This document shows, in pieces, positions 1 to 7,364 of a stretch of DNA of 11,711 nucleotides. The first letter of the stretch is position 1; every line of letters starts with the position of its first letter. Both the position numbers and the translations under genes were made by a program. The notes beneath the pieces were generated by a model, which made no database searches, had not been told where the DNA came from, and worked only from the letters and a program-made list of their open reading frames with translations. Source of the stretch: Terriglobia bacterium (GTDB taxonomy: Bacteria; Acidobacteriota; Terriglobia; UBA7540); the NCBI GenBank assembly GCA_030049455.1, contig JASIKV010000399.1, positions 1 through 11,711 of the forward strand, read 5' to 3'.

Positions 1-605
1 TGACCCAACCGCTGGGAAATGCCGTGGGGAACGCCCTGGAAGTGATCGAGTCGGTAGAAACGCTGAAAGGGCGGGGCCCACGAGACCTCTCGGACCTTTG
101 CCGCGAGCTGACCGCCCACATGCTGCTGCTCGGCAGGGTAACCGACTCCCTGGACGACGCTCGCTCGAAGTACGATTCCGTGATCGCCGGCGGCCGCGCG
201 TTTGAGAGATTTTCGAACGCGGTGGCCGAGCAGGGCGGCAATCCCCGCTCGCTGGAAGACTATTCACTTCTGCCGCAGGCGCGACATGAGGATGCCGTCG
301 TGGCACCGAAGGACGGGTTTATTTCGGGTCTCGAAGCGCGGGCAATGGGTGTCGCCTCGATGATTCTGGGCGCGGGCCGTGAGCGGTCAGACGCAATCAT
401 CGATCCCGCCGTGGGATTGGTATTCGAGAAAAAGATTGGCGACGAGGTTCAAGCCGGGGAGCGGGTTTGCGTGGTCTATTCCAATGATTCCTCGCGCCTT
501 GCCCAGGCGCTTGATATGATTCGTGGGGCCATCACCATTTCCGCGGAGCCGGTTTCTCCCCCGCCCTTGGTTTTGGAGCGGGTTCTGGACACGCAGGATC
601 AGTGA
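1..605 (+). CDS. deoA: Thymidine / pyrimidine-nucleoside phosphorylase, C-terminal part (5' end outside window)
   Basis: The enzyme cleaves thymidine, deoxyuridine or uridine with phosphate to give the free pyrimidine and (deoxy)ribose-1-phosphate in the cytoplasm. The reading frame is already open at the left edge: the first complete codons read TQPLGNAVGNALEV, which lies mid-protein in this family, so roughly the first half (about 230 residues) is missing. A GTG at 24 is therefore not a real start. The visible part holds the end of the central alpha/beta domain and the PYNP C-terminal domain, with the family-typical stretch from ARAMGVASMILGAGR to IDPAVGLVFEKKIGD. The stop is TGA at 603-605. 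It is followed after 54 bp by the nucleoside transporter on the same strand, so the two are probably co-transcribed. DeoA-type (thymidine) and Pdp-type (broad pyrimidine) enzymes cannot be told apart from this half. The family call is firm; the symbol is provisional. Confidence 0.92.
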   Translation, partial: TQPLGNAVGNALEVIESVETLKGRGPRDLSDLCRELTAHMLLLGRVTDSLDDARSKYDSVIAGGRAFERFSNAVAEQGGNPRSLEDYSLLPQARHEDAVVAPKDGFISGLEARAMGVASMILGAGRERSDAIIDPAVGLVFEKKIGDEVQAGERVCVVYSNDSSRLAQALDMIRGAITISAEPVSPPPLVLERVLDTQDQ

Positions 606-659
606 GTCGGCGGCAGGAAGGCGTTCTCTTTCACCAAAACGCACAATTAAGAATCCATT

Positions 660-1859
660 ATGTACAGACTTGTTCCAATTCTCGGTATGCTGGCGATTGT
701 TTCAACCGCCGCACTGCTTTCCAAGAACCGCAAGGCCATACCCTGGCGCACGGTAGGGATTGGATTGGGGTTGCAAATCCTGATGGCCTTGTTCGTGTTG
801 CGCACCGGCCTGGGATACCGGCTGATGTCGGTTATTTCAACCGCGTTCGTAAAGATCCTGAATTGTTCGTTTGCAGGTTCGGAATTTGTTTTTGGCGATC
901 TGGGAAAGAATCAGGGAAGCTTTGGATTCGTGTTTGCATTTCAAGCGCTGCCGATGATCATCTTTGTCGCCTCGCTGTTTTCCATCCTCTACTATCTGCG
1001 AGTCATACCCATCCTGGTTTTGATGACCGGCAAAGCGATGGTTAAATTGCTGGGGACCAGCGGGGCCGAGTCCCTGGAGGTGGCTGCGAGCATCCTGATG
1101 GGGCAGACAGAAGCCCCATTGGTGATCAGGCCGTATATCGAGGACCTGACAGAGTCGGAAATGATGACCATCATGACTGCCGGGATGGCACACATCGCCG
1201 GGTCGGTGTTTGGCGCCTACGTCCTGTTCGGGGCCGAGGCGCGCCACCTGCTGACCGCCGTGGTGATGACCGCTCCCGGAACGATCGTCCTGGCCAAAAT
1301 GCTCGTTCCTGAAACGGGTCACCCCAAGACCGCGGGCGATATTCGACTGACTGAGGAAAACAAACCCATCAACCTGCTGGATGCCGCCTCCCGCGGGGTT
1401 TCCGACGGGCTCCACCTGGCACTCAATGTCGCAGCCATGCTGGTGGCCTTTGTGGCATTGATTTACCTTATCAATTTAGGCTTGAGCCTTTTTCACACCA
1501 CCTTCCAAAACCTGCTCGGTTATCCTCTCGCGCCGGTGGCTTGGCTCTTGGGTGTTCCCTGGAAGGACGCCATGACCGTCGGCAATTTGATGGGAACGAA
1601 AGTGGTGGTGAATGAGTTCGTGGCATTTTCCATGCTCGGGCCGCTGAAAGGCCACATCGCGCAGCGTTCATTTACCATCGCCACGTATGCTCTCTGCGGA
1701 TTCGCCAACTTTTCTTCCATCGGAATTCAAATCGGTGGTATCGGAGCGCTTGCCCCGAACCGCAAACAGGATTTGGCGCGACTGGGATTCCGGGCCCTGC
1801 TGGCCGGCACCTTGGCGAATTATATGGCGGCGGCGATTGCCGGGCTGCTGCTCGGATGA
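660..1859 (+). CDS. nupC: Concentrative nucleoside transporter, NupC/CNT family
   Basis: A 399-residue inner-membrane symporter expected to import nucleosides with H+ or Na+. The family signatures are complete: GQTEAPL at 148-154 (hairpin 1), NEFVAFS at 318-324 and ALCGFANFSSIGIQIGGIG at 344-362. Compared by eye with the Vibrio cholerae CNT structure, the nucleoside-binding positions Gln154/Thr155/Glu156, Glu332, Phe366, Asn368 and Ser371 correspond to Q149/T150/E151, E319, F348, N350 and S353, so the pocket looks intact. Hydrophobic segments cover most of the chain, starting with residues 4-20. The length is normal. The ATG at 660 lacks a strong Shine-Dalgarno; upstream is only an A-rich stretch. 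The gene lies between two nucleoside phosphorylase genes, which supports a role in feeding them. CNT subtypes differ in purine/pyrimidine preference and coupling ion, and neither can be read here. Confidence 0.96.
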   Translation: MYRLVPILGMLAIVSTAALLSKNRKAIPWRTVGIGLGLQILMALFVLRTGLGYRLMSVISTAFVKILNCSFAGSEFVFGDLGKNQGSFGFVFAFQALPMIIFVASLFSILYYLRVIPILVLMTGKAMVKLLGTSGAESLEVAASILMGQTEAPLVIRPYIEDLTESEMMTIMTAGMAHIAGSVFGAYVLFGAEARHLLTAVVMTAPGTIVLAKMLVPETGHPKTAGDIRLTEENKPINLLDAASRGVSDGLHLALNVAAMLVAFVALIYLINLGLSLFHTTFQNLLGYPLAPVAWLLGVPWKDAMTVGNLMGTKVVVNEFVAFSMLGPLKGHIAQRSFTIATYALCGFANFSSIGIQIGGIGALAPNRKQDLARLGFRALLAGTLANYMAAAIAGLLLG

Positions 1860-1881
1860 TCGCTTCGCAGAGTTAAGCGAT
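1859..1881 (+). promoter_or_regulatory. Perfect 7-bp inverted repeat ending at the purine nucleoside phosphorylase start codon
   Basis: ATCGCTT (1859-1865) and AAGCGAT (1875-1881) are exact reverse complements around a 9-nt loop, CGCAGAGTT. The repeat begins on the last base of the transporter stop codon and ends one base before the ATG at 1882. The only purine-rich Shine-Dalgarno-like bases (GCAGAG, 1867-1872) lie in the loop. In RNA this would form a small hairpin over the translation initiation region; in DNA it is a 23-bp palindrome. There is no T-run, so it is not a terminator. The structure is seen; its function is inferred. Confidence 0.5.
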
Positions 1882-2745
1882 ATGGCTGCTCGTTCATCAA
1901 AAGACGCAAATCGCGGTCTACACGGTTACGAACAGGCTTTACAAGCCGCGGCCTGCATCCGCTCGAGTGGATTTACTCCGCAAGTTGCCATCACGCTCGG
2001 TTCCGGGTTGGATGAAGTTGTGGGCAGATTGCATGAGCAGGCGCGGATTCCCTACAAGCGGATTCCGCATTTTCCCGGGACCACCGTTCAAGGACACGGC
2101 GGCACCTTGCACTTGGGTCATTGGAAGAATGTACCGGTGGCCATTCTCGAAGGACGCGTGCACTGCTATGAAGGTCATGCGCCGAGCAGCGTCGTCTTTC
2201 CCGTGCGAGTCCTGGCGCTGGCGGGAGTTCAGACTTTTGTTCTGACCTGCGCCGCGGGTGGAATCGCCTCGCAATCCAAGCCCGGCGGCTTCATGCTGTT
2301 TTCGGACCACCTGCACCTGCAGGGAGTGAATCCCCTGGTGGGAATTCACGACCCGCGCTGGGGCGCCCAGTTCGTGGATTTGACGGAAGCTTATGATACC
2401 GGTCTTCGCCGCACTGCACGGAAGGCCGCGCGCAAGTTGCACCTCCCGTGTTTTGAAGGAGTCTATGCTTCCTTGCTCGGTCCCACGTATGAGACTCCCG
2501 CGGAAATTCGCGCCCTGAAAGGGATGGGGGCAGACGCGGTGGGAATGTCCACGGTGCCGGAAGTAATGGCGGCCCGCCAGTTGAAGCGGCGTGTGCTTGC
2601 CATCGCGACGATTTCAAATCGCGCTGCGGGATTGGCGGGCAAACCGTTGTCGCATGAAGAGGTCCTGGTGGCCGGACGCACGGCCTCTCGCCACCTGGCG
2701 GATCTGCTCGATGAGGTCCTGCCAGAATTGGGTGAAGGGAAGTAG
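1882..2745 (+). CDS. punA: Purine nucleoside phosphorylase, trimeric (PNP-I) type
   Basis: The enzyme phosphorolyses inosine, guanosine and their deoxy forms to hypoxanthine or guanine plus (deoxy)ribose-1-phosphate. The product is 287 residues, the usual length for the trimeric family. By eye against human PNP, phosphate-binding elements are present: GSG at 40-42 (S41), TTVQGHGG with H72, GRVHCYEGH with R92 and H94, and MSTVPE with S223. The base-binding Glu of the family is E204 in LLGPTYETPAEIR and the Asn is N246 in ATISNRAAG, which predicts preference for 6-oxopurines over adenosine. The frame stays open upstream to 1687 inside the transporter gene, but ATG 1882 gives the family length, leaves 22 bp after the preceding stop and precedes normal PNP sequence. 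No strong ribosome-binding site is seen; an inverted repeat abuts the start. Cytidine deaminase follows after 6 bp. The symbol could equally be pnp or deoD-like. Confidence 0.95.
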   Translation: MAARSSKDANRGLHGYEQALQAAACIRSSGFTPQVAITLGSGLDEVVGRLHEQARIPYKRIPHFPGTTVQGHGGTLHLGHWKNVPVAILEGRVHCYEGHAPSSVVFPVRVLALAGVQTFVLTCAAGGIASQSKPGGFMLFSDHLHLQGVNPLVGIHDPRWGAQFVDLTEAYDTGLRRTARKAARKLHLPCFEGVYASLLGPTYETPAEIRALKGMGADAVGMSTVPEVMAARQLKRRVLAIATISNRAAGLAGKPLSHEEVLVAGRTASRHLADLLDEVLPELGEGK

Positions 2746-2751
2746 GGCGAA

Positions 2752-3141
2752 ATGAACACTGAAGAACTTGTGGCCAGCGCCGTCAAAGTGCGCGAAAACG
2801 CCTGCGCAGCCTATTCGAATTACAAGGTTGGGGCAGCGTTGCTGGCCGCCAGCGGCAAGGTCTACACAGGCTGCAATGTTGAGAATTCAACCTACGGGCT
2901 TACTGTATGTGCGGAGCGAGTTGCGCTGTGGAAGGCTCTTTCAGAGGGAGAAAGAAAATTCACCCAAATCGCGGTCGTCACTTCCAGCGAGCCTCCGGCT
3001 TCGCCCTGTGGCGCGTGCAGGCAGCTCTTGTGGGAATTCTGCGGTGATATTGAAATCACCCTCGCCAACTTGAAGGACTTTCGAAAAACCCTGCGCCTGT
3101 CGGAAATCTTTCCCCGCCCATTCGATCAGAGCGCCCTCTAG
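2752..3141 (+). CDS. cdd: Cytidine deaminase
   Basis: It deaminates cytidine and deoxycytidine to uridine and deoxyuridine, which the pyrimidine phosphorylase of the same operon could then cleave. The 129-residue chain matches the small homotetrameric class. The catalytic zinc motif is complete: CAE with C53 and the proton-shuttling E55, then PCGAC with C86 and C89. These numbers agree with the Bacillus subtilis enzyme as I recall it. CNVENSTYG at 41-49 forms the nucleoside-binding loop. ATG 2752 comes 6 bp after the purine nucleoside phosphorylase stop, and AGGGCGA (2743-2749 region) serves as ribosome-binding site, which suggests translational coupling. It is the last gene of this operon: adenosine deaminase converges from the other strand 31 bp away, and no convincing terminator lies in that gap. 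Confidence 0.97.
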   Translation: MNTEELVASAVKVRENACAAYSNYKVGAALLAASGKVYTGCNVENSTYGLTVCAERVALWKALSEGERKFTQIAVVTSSEPPASPCGACRQLLWEFCGDIEITLANLKDFRKTLRLSEIFPRPFDQSAL

Positions 3142-3172
3142 AATCCTCTGCTAACCCCTTCAGCAACCCGGC

Positions 3173-4273
3173 TTAAACATTGCGCGCAGCAGGCGCGTGT
3201 TCGGGGTAGCGAATTTTGGCGTATCCGGGTTTTATTGCCGTATAGATGATGCGAATGCGCTCGGCGTAAGGCAGGAACGAACTCTTCATCGAGTTGATGG
3301 TAATCTTCTCAAAGTCATCCAGACCCAGGCCGAAGGTATCCATCGCTACCCGAAATTCGTTGGTCATACTGGTGCGGCTCATCAGGCGATTATCGGTGTT
3401 GAGTGTGACGCGGAACTGTTGCCGATAGAGCACCCTGAAGGGATGCTCGGCTACAGTCGGAATGGCGCCGGTGTGTACGTTGCTGGAGAGGCAGATTTCG
3501 AGAGGTATCCGCTTGTCCAGAATGTATTGCGCCAGCCCACCCAGCTTCACGCTTGTTCCGTCCGCCGCGACTGCAATGTCGTCAATCAGCCGCGTCCCGT
3601 GGCCGATGCGATGCGCGCCGCAATACTGAATGGCCTGCCAGATGGATTCCTTTCCGTAACCTTCGCCCGCATGAACGGTAATATTGAAGTTCTGCCGCTG
3701 GATGTAATGAAACGCGTCCACGTGCTTCTTGGGAGGATAACCGCCCTCCTCACCCGCCAAGTCGAAGCCCACCACGCCGCGATCGCGGAAATCCACAGCG
3801 AGCTCGGCAATCTCCAGCGAGATTTTCATGTTGCGCATCGCGCAAATCAGCAAACCCGTGGGAATTCCGAAATCCTTTTGTCCCCGCTCGAGTCCTTTCA
3901 AAACAGCACTTACGACATCCAAGTGGGTCAGCCCCTTTTTGGTGTGAAAAACCGGCGCAAAGCGCGTCTCAAAATAAACTACGCCGTCGTTCTTCAGATC
4001 TTCCACCTGTTCGTATGCCACCCTCTCCAGCGCTTCGGGAGTCTGGGTTACGGCAATCGTGTGGGCAAAGCCCTCAAGGTATCCGGCCAAGTCGCCTCGA
4101 TTGGCGCCGCGGAAGAACCAGTCGGCCAGCGCCGCCGGATCGGTGGTGGGCAGCTTCGTGTACTTGGCGTCCTTGGCCAACTCAATGATGGTCTGGGGGC
4201 GCATGGACCCGTCCAGATGTTCGTGCAGCAAAACCTTGGGAAGGGCTTGCAATGTGGATTTCTCGAGGAACAT
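3173..4273 (-). CDS. add: Adenosine deaminase
   Basis: A zinc amidohydrolase that converts adenosine and deoxyadenosine to inosine and deoxyinosine, the substrates of the purine nucleoside phosphorylase encoded opposite. From the ATG at 4273 the product has 366 residues. Active-site elements in order: HEHLDGS with zinc ligands H17 and H19, DLAGEEGG at 171-178, HAGEGYG with zinc ligand H201 and catalytic E204, HRIGHG with H225, and LNTDNRLMS with zinc ligand D294. The Asp that follows D295 in mammalian enzymes is N295 here; as I recall, TDNRLMS is common in a bacterial subgroup. A start 11 codons further upstream (4306) is possible, but 4273 has a consensus GGAGG 9 nt before it and the upstream codons lie over a likely -10 box. 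It is transcribed alone, divergent from threonine synthase. Confidence 0.96.
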   Translation of the reverse strand: MFLEKSTLQALPKVLLHEHLDGSMRPQTIIELAKDAKYTKLPTTDPAALADWFFRGANRGDLAGYLEGFAHTIAVTQTPEALERVAYEQVEDLKNDGVVYFETRFAPVFHTKKGLTHLDVVSAVLKGLERGQKDFGIPTGLLICAMRNMKISLEIAELAVDFRDRGVVGFDLAGEEGGYPPKKHVDAFHYIQRQNFNITVHAGEGYGKESIWQAIQYCGAHRIGHGTRLIDDIAVAADGTSVKLGGLAQYILDKRIPLEICLSSNVHTGAIPTVAEHPFRVLYRQQFRVTLNTDNRLMSRTSMTNEFRVAMDTFGLGLDDFEKITINSMKSSFLPYAERIRIIYTAIKPGYAKIRYPEHAPAARNV

Positions 4274-4282
4274 ACGGATCCG

Positions 4283-4287
4283 CCTCC
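4283..4287 (-). promoter_or_regulatory. Ribosome-binding site of adenosine deaminase
   Basis: On the minus strand GGAGG lies 9 nt before the ATG at 4273. It is the strongest Shine-Dalgarno match near this gene and decides in favour of that start over the upstream in-frame start at 4306. Confidence 0.75.
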
Positions 4288-4308
4288 GCCCCACTAGGGT
4301 AAACAACT

Positions 4309-4314
4309 ATTATA
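4309..4314 (-). promoter_or_regulatory. Candidate -10 box of the adenosine deaminase promoter
   Basis: The minus strand reads TATAAT, a perfect sigma-70 -10 hexamer, 35 bp before the chosen ATG. Transcription would start near 4302 and give a leader of about 29 nt that includes the GGAGG. No good -35 box is seen at 16-18 bp spacing, so strength and sigma-factor use are uncertain. Confidence 0.5.
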
Positions 4315-4380
4315 GGTAAATGCTCCGGAATTTAGGGCAGAATAAACCCTCGAGTCTCCTGTTCTTGGACTAATTTCTAT

Positions 4381-4399
4381 CGGTTTGCAGTCTAAACCG
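4381..4399 (+). promoter_or_regulatory. Inverted repeat upstream of threonine synthase
   Basis: CGGTTT (4381-4386) and AAACCG (4394-4399) are exact reverse complements with a 7-nt spacer, 36-55 bp before the threonine synthase ATG. A TTGGAC at 4365-4370 just upstream could be a -35 element, but no good -10 lies at a standard distance. The repeat could be an operator or a leader hairpin. The repeat is seen; the role is a guess. Confidence 0.3.
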
Positions 4400-4420
4400 G
4401 CGTGACTTCACGGCTTGATT

Positions 4421-4426
4421 GGAAGG
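4421..4426 (+). promoter_or_regulatory. Ribosome-binding site of threonine synthase
   Basis: GGAAGG sits 9 nt before the ATG at 4436. It supports that start rather than the in-frame TTG at 4415, which lies upstream of the site. Confidence 0.65.
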
Positions 4427-4435
4427 ATTCGCAAC

Positions 4436-5683
4436 ATGGAATTCGTTACAGGATTGAAATGCGTTTTTTGCGGCGCAGTTTATTCCACGCGCATTCCCTA
4501 CACGTGTCCCGCGTGTGGAATAACCGGCACGCTTGATGTCCAATACGATTACGCGGCGATTGCCAAACGCTTGACGCGGCGAAGCCTCGCCCAGCGTCAT
4601 GAATTCTCGCATTGGCGCTATCGCGAGTTGTTGCCGATCCGCCGCGACGCGGTTCTGCCCGGCCTGCAAGTTGGTTGGACGCCCGTAACGCCAACTCCCT
4701 CCCTTGCCCGGGCAATCGGCTTGAAGACTCTTTACCTGAAAGACGATGGACGCAATCCCAGCGGCTCGCTGAAAGATCGAGCGAGCTCGGTCGGTGCGGT
4801 CAAAGCGCGGGAGAAACATCAGAAAATCATCGCCTGCGCCAGCACGGGGAACGCAGCCTCGTCGCTGGCGGGAATGGCGGCGTCGCTCGGCCTGCGCAGC
4901 GTGATTTTCGTCCCCGAGCGCGCGCCGGAGCCAAAGATCACTCAACTTTTGATCTTCGGTGCCACGGTCTTGCGCGTGCTGGGAAGCTATGAGGACGCAT
5001 TTCAAATGTGTCAACGCGCCTGCGAAAAGTGGGGTTGGTACAACCGCAATAGCGCCATTAACCCTTATCTGGTCGAGGGAAAGAAAACCGTTGGTCTCGA
5101 AATCTGTGAGCAACTCGACTGGAAAGTTCCCGACTGGGTGGCCGTATCGGTGGGCGACGGCTGCACCATCGCGGGGGTTTGGAAAGCGTTCCATGAAATG
5201 AAGACGCTGGGCCTCATCCCGCGCACGCCGAAAATGCTGGGGGTGCAGGCGGCCGGAGCAGCGCCCGTTACGGCAGCATTTCGCACCGGCGAGGCGCTGA
5301 AGCCCCTCCAGCCTCAAACCATCGCTGACAGCATTGCTGTGGGCGTGCCGCGGAATTGGAAAAAGGCGGTGCTGGCAATCCAGGCGTCCAAGGGCACGAT
5401 GATCAATGTCGAGGACGAAGAAATTCTCGAGGCGATGAGGTCCGCCGGGCGACTGGCGGGAATTTTTGCAGAACCTGCGGGCGCCACCGCAGTCGCCGGC
5501 GTGCGCCGCGCCGTGCAGGATAGAATCTTGGGACGAAAGGCGAGCGTTCTGGCCATCGTTACAGGCAATGGGCTGAAAGACATTCGCGGGGCGCAATCGG
5601 CAGTCGCCAAGCCCTTTGATATCGCGCCGGACGGCGGTGGCTTGGAAGACATTTTAAAGGAGCGGGGCTTGAACCGAGGATAA
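4436..5683 (+). CDS. thrC: Threonine synthase with N-terminal zinc ribbon
   Basis: A cytoplasmic PLP enzyme that converts O-phosphohomoserine to threonine, the last step of threonine synthesis. From ATG 4436 it has 415 residues. An N-terminal ribbon carries CVFC (C9, C12) and CPAC (C24, C27), as in one group of threonine synthases. The fold-type II catalytic core follows: NPSGSLKDRA at 107-116 with PLP lysine K113, phosphate-binding STGNAASS at 136-143, and VTGNGLKD at 375-382 near the C-terminus. Related deaminases (threonine dehydratase, diaminopropionate ammonia-lyase) usually lack the paired-cysteine ribbon, so threonine synthase is preferred. No other threonine-pathway gene is visible. 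The gene is divergent from adenosine deaminase across about 160 bp and is followed by an exported peptidase on the same strand. Confidence 0.9.
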   Translation: MEFVTGLKCVFCGAVYSTRIPYTCPACGITGTLDVQYDYAAIAKRLTRRSLAQRHEFSHWRYRELLPIRRDAVLPGLQVGWTPVTPTPSLARAIGLKTLYLKDDGRNPSGSLKDRASSVGAVKAREKHQKIIACASTGNAASSLAGMAASLGLRSVIFVPERAPEPKITQLLIFGATVLRVLGSYEDAFQMCQRACEKWGWYNRNSAINPYLVEGKKTVGLEICEQLDWKVPDWVAVSVGDGCTIAGVWKAFHEMKTLGLIPRTPKMLGVQAAGAAPVTAAFRTGEALKPLQPQTIADSIAVGVPRNWKKAVLAIQASKGTMINVEDEEILEAMRSAGRLAGIFAEPAGATAVAGVRRAVQDRILGRKASVLAIVTGNGLKDIRGAQSAVAKPFDIAPDGGGLEDILKERGLNRG

Positions 5684-5709
5684 TGACCCACTGCAAATTA
5701 ACTGATTTG

Positions 5710-5718
5710 TGGTATTTT
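5710..5718 (+). promoter_or_regulatory. Candidate extended -10 element before the S10 peptidase
   Basis: TGG followed by TATTTT (5713-5718; 4 of 6 matches to TATAAT) forms an extended -10-like motif. The expected transcription start 7 nt downstream falls on or next to the ATG at 5725, which has no Shine-Dalgarno. This would make a leaderless mRNA. No good -35 is seen, so the call is tentative. Confidence 0.3.
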
Positions 5719-5724
5719 ATCCGC

Positions 5725-7290
5725 ATGAATCCCAATTTACGCTTCATCGTCCGTTTTCGGGCCGGCGCAGGACTGCTCGCCGCGCTCATGTTGATTCTCG
5801 GATCTGCCTATGCTGGGGCACAGGAGCGCAGGCCAATGCCTCCATCCGCTTCTGCCGAGGCCAAAGATGGGGACAAGGCCGCTGACAAAGACAAGACCGC
5901 CGACAAAGAAGCGCCACTGCCCGCCGACGCTCACACGACGCAAAGCATGGAGCTTGAAGGCAAGGCGCTTCACTACAATGTAACCATCGGCAAGCTGCCC
6001 GTTTTCGACAATGAAAAGAAGACCAAGATCGGTGAAGTGGTCTACACGGCCTACACCATCGAAGGGCAGGACCGCCCGGTCACCTTCGCGTTGAACGGGG
6101 GCCCCGGTGCGGCGTCTGTTTTCCTGAATTTTGGCGCTATTGGCCCCAAACACATTGAATTCGGCGTGGAAGGCGACAGCCCGTCGGACCCGCCGAAGCT
6201 CAACGACAATCCCGGCACATGGCTGGATTTCACGGACTTGGTTTTCCTGGACCCGATTGGGACCGGTTACAGCCGTTCCCTGGTTCCGATGGATGAGACC
6301 AAGAAGCAATTCTACAACCCCGACGCGGACATCCACTACCTCTCGCGCATCATCTACGACTGGCTGGTGGCGAACGGGCGAATGAGTTCGCGGAAATATC
6401 TTGTCGGTGAGAGCTATGGCGGCTATCGCGGCCCGCGCATTACCCATTATTTGCAAACGCAGCTGGGAGTGGCTCTGAATGGCGTGGTGCTGGTTTCACC
6501 TTACCTGAGCCCCGCCATGGATGAAAACGAAGATGTTTCCCCGCTCCCATGGATGATGACGCTGCCTGCGATCACCGCGGCGCATCTGGAGCGCGAGCAC
6601 AAACTGACGGCTGATGCCATGGCGCAGGTCATCGCCTATACGCGCGGTGAGTACGCCTCTGACTTGCTGAAGGGCCGTTCCGATCCCGAAGCCACACCCC
6701 GCATCGTAAAGAAAGTAACCCAGATGACCGGCCTGGAGGAGGAGTTCGTGCGGCGCTCCGGCGGACGGCTGGAAACAGGCGCTTATCTCCGCGAAGTCTT
6801 CCGCGAGAAGGGCAAAATCGGCAGCGTTTACGATTCGAATGTGACGGCGTTTGACCCTTATCCATTTGCGCCGGAGCAACGCGTGAATGACCCCATGCTG
6901 GAAAGCATCATTGCGCCTACAACCATGGCCATGGTGGATTTTGTAACGCGCGTTGTGGGCTGGAAAACCGACGCCAGCTATCACACGCTGAGCTACGAAG
7001 TGGGGAACAACTGGGACCACTCAAGCCGCGCTCTGCGCATTGGAGCAGTGCCCGATCTTCGTCAGGCTGTGGCCGCCGACCCCAAGCTGCGGGTCATTAT
7101 CGCCCACGGCTGGAATGACCTTTCCTGCCCCTTCATGGGATCCATCCTGATCGTGGACCAGATGCCGGTGATGGGCGACCCCGGCCGCGTCTCCGTGCAT
7201 GAGTACCCCGGCGGGCACATGTTTTACAGCCGCCCTGGCAGTCAGGCAGAATTGCGCAAGGATGTCCAGGCAATGCTCGAGAAGCACTAA
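5725..7290 (+). CDS. Exported serine carboxypeptidase-like protein, peptidase family S10
   Basis: Family S10 enzymes remove C-terminal amino acids; some relatives are acyltransferases. From ATG 5725 the product has 521 residues. Residues 1-32 look like a Sec signal peptide: arginines at 6, 10 and 12, a hydrophobic stretch at about 13-29 and a likely cut after AGA at 30-32. A lysine/aspartate-rich linker follows at about 45-62. The mature domain shows oxyanion loop NGGPGAAS at 124-131, nucleophile motif GESYGGY with S230, D465 in GWNDLSCPF and H498 in GGHMFY, so the Ser-Asp-His triad is complete. An in-frame ATG at 5683 overlaps the threonine synthase stop, but it would place 14 extra residues before the signal peptide and the GAGG before it is only 3 nt away. 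The protein probably acts in the periplasm or outside the cell, perhaps in peptide scavenging; the substrate is unknown. Confidence 0.9.
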   Translation: MNPNLRFIVRFRAGAGLLAALMLILGSAYAGAQERRPMPPSASAEAKDGDKAADKDKTADKEAPLPADAHTTQSMELEGKALHYNVTIGKLPVFDNEKKTKIGEVVYTAYTIEGQDRPVTFALNGGPGAASVFLNFGAIGPKHIEFGVEGDSPSDPPKLNDNPGTWLDFTDLVFLDPIGTGYSRSLVPMDETKKQFYNPDADIHYLSRIIYDWLVANGRMSSRKYLVGESYGGYRGPRITHYLQTQLGVALNGVVLVSPYLSPAMDENEDVSPLPWMMTLPAITAAHLEREHKLTADAMAQVIAYTRGEYASDLLKGRSDPEATPRIVKKVTQMTGLEEEFVRRSGGRLETGAYLREVFREKGKIGSVYDSNVTAFDPYPFAPEQRVNDPMLESIIAPTTMAMVDFVTRVVGWKTDASYHTLSYEVGNNWDHSSRALRIGAVPDLRQAVAADPKLRVIIAHGWNDLSCPFMGSILIVDQMPVMGDPGRVSVHEYPGGHMFYSRPGSQAELRKDVQAMLEKH

Positions 7291-7312
7291 CCAATAACTA
7301 ATCAGAGTGTGT

Positions 7313-7364
7313 GGGTAGCCTCAGAACTGGTTCGTAGGCAAGTTCGGGGCTACCCTGTTTTTTT
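7313..7364 (+). terminator. Intrinsic terminator after the S10 peptidase, abutting the next gene's ribosome-binding site
   Basis: GGGTAGCC (7313-7320) pairs perfectly with GGCTACCC (7348-7355), followed by TG and seven T (7358-7364). Inside the 27-nt loop GAACT (7324-7328) can pair with AGTTC (7341-7345), which makes a two-stem structure. It lies 22 bp after the peptidase stop and only 17 bp before the ATG of the amidohydrolase. It may be a plain terminator, or an attenuator for the following gene. Confidence 0.85.

Noticed and set aside
24..26. GTG at 24 as a start codon for the first gene
   Set aside because: The frame is open to the window edge and the residues before it match the middle of the phosphorylase family.
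1687..1881. N-terminal extension of purine nucleoside phosphorylase into the transporter gene
   Set aside because: The extra 65 residues are not family-like and would overlap almost 60 codons of the transporter; ATG 1882 gives the normal length.
3142..3172. Possible bidirectional terminator between the convergent cytidine and adenosine deaminase genes
   Set aside because: Only a 4-bp TGCT/AGCA pairing is present and there is no T-run in either direction.
3197..4297. A 366-codon plus-strand open frame exactly opposite adenosine deaminase
   Set aside because: It mirrors a gene with a complete active site, its translation resembles no protein I know and is low in family-like motifs; GC-rich codon use often leaves the antisense frame open.
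4370..5596. A 408-codon minus-strand open frame opposite threonine synthase
   Set aside because: The plus strand encodes a full PLP enzyme with zinc ribbon; the antisense product is Arg/His-rich and has no recognisable domain.
4436..5683. Diaminopropionate ammonia-lyase or threonine dehydratase instead of threonine synthase, suggested by purine-cluster context
   Set aside because: The N-terminal paired-cysteine zinc ribbon and the overall motif order fit threonine synthase better.
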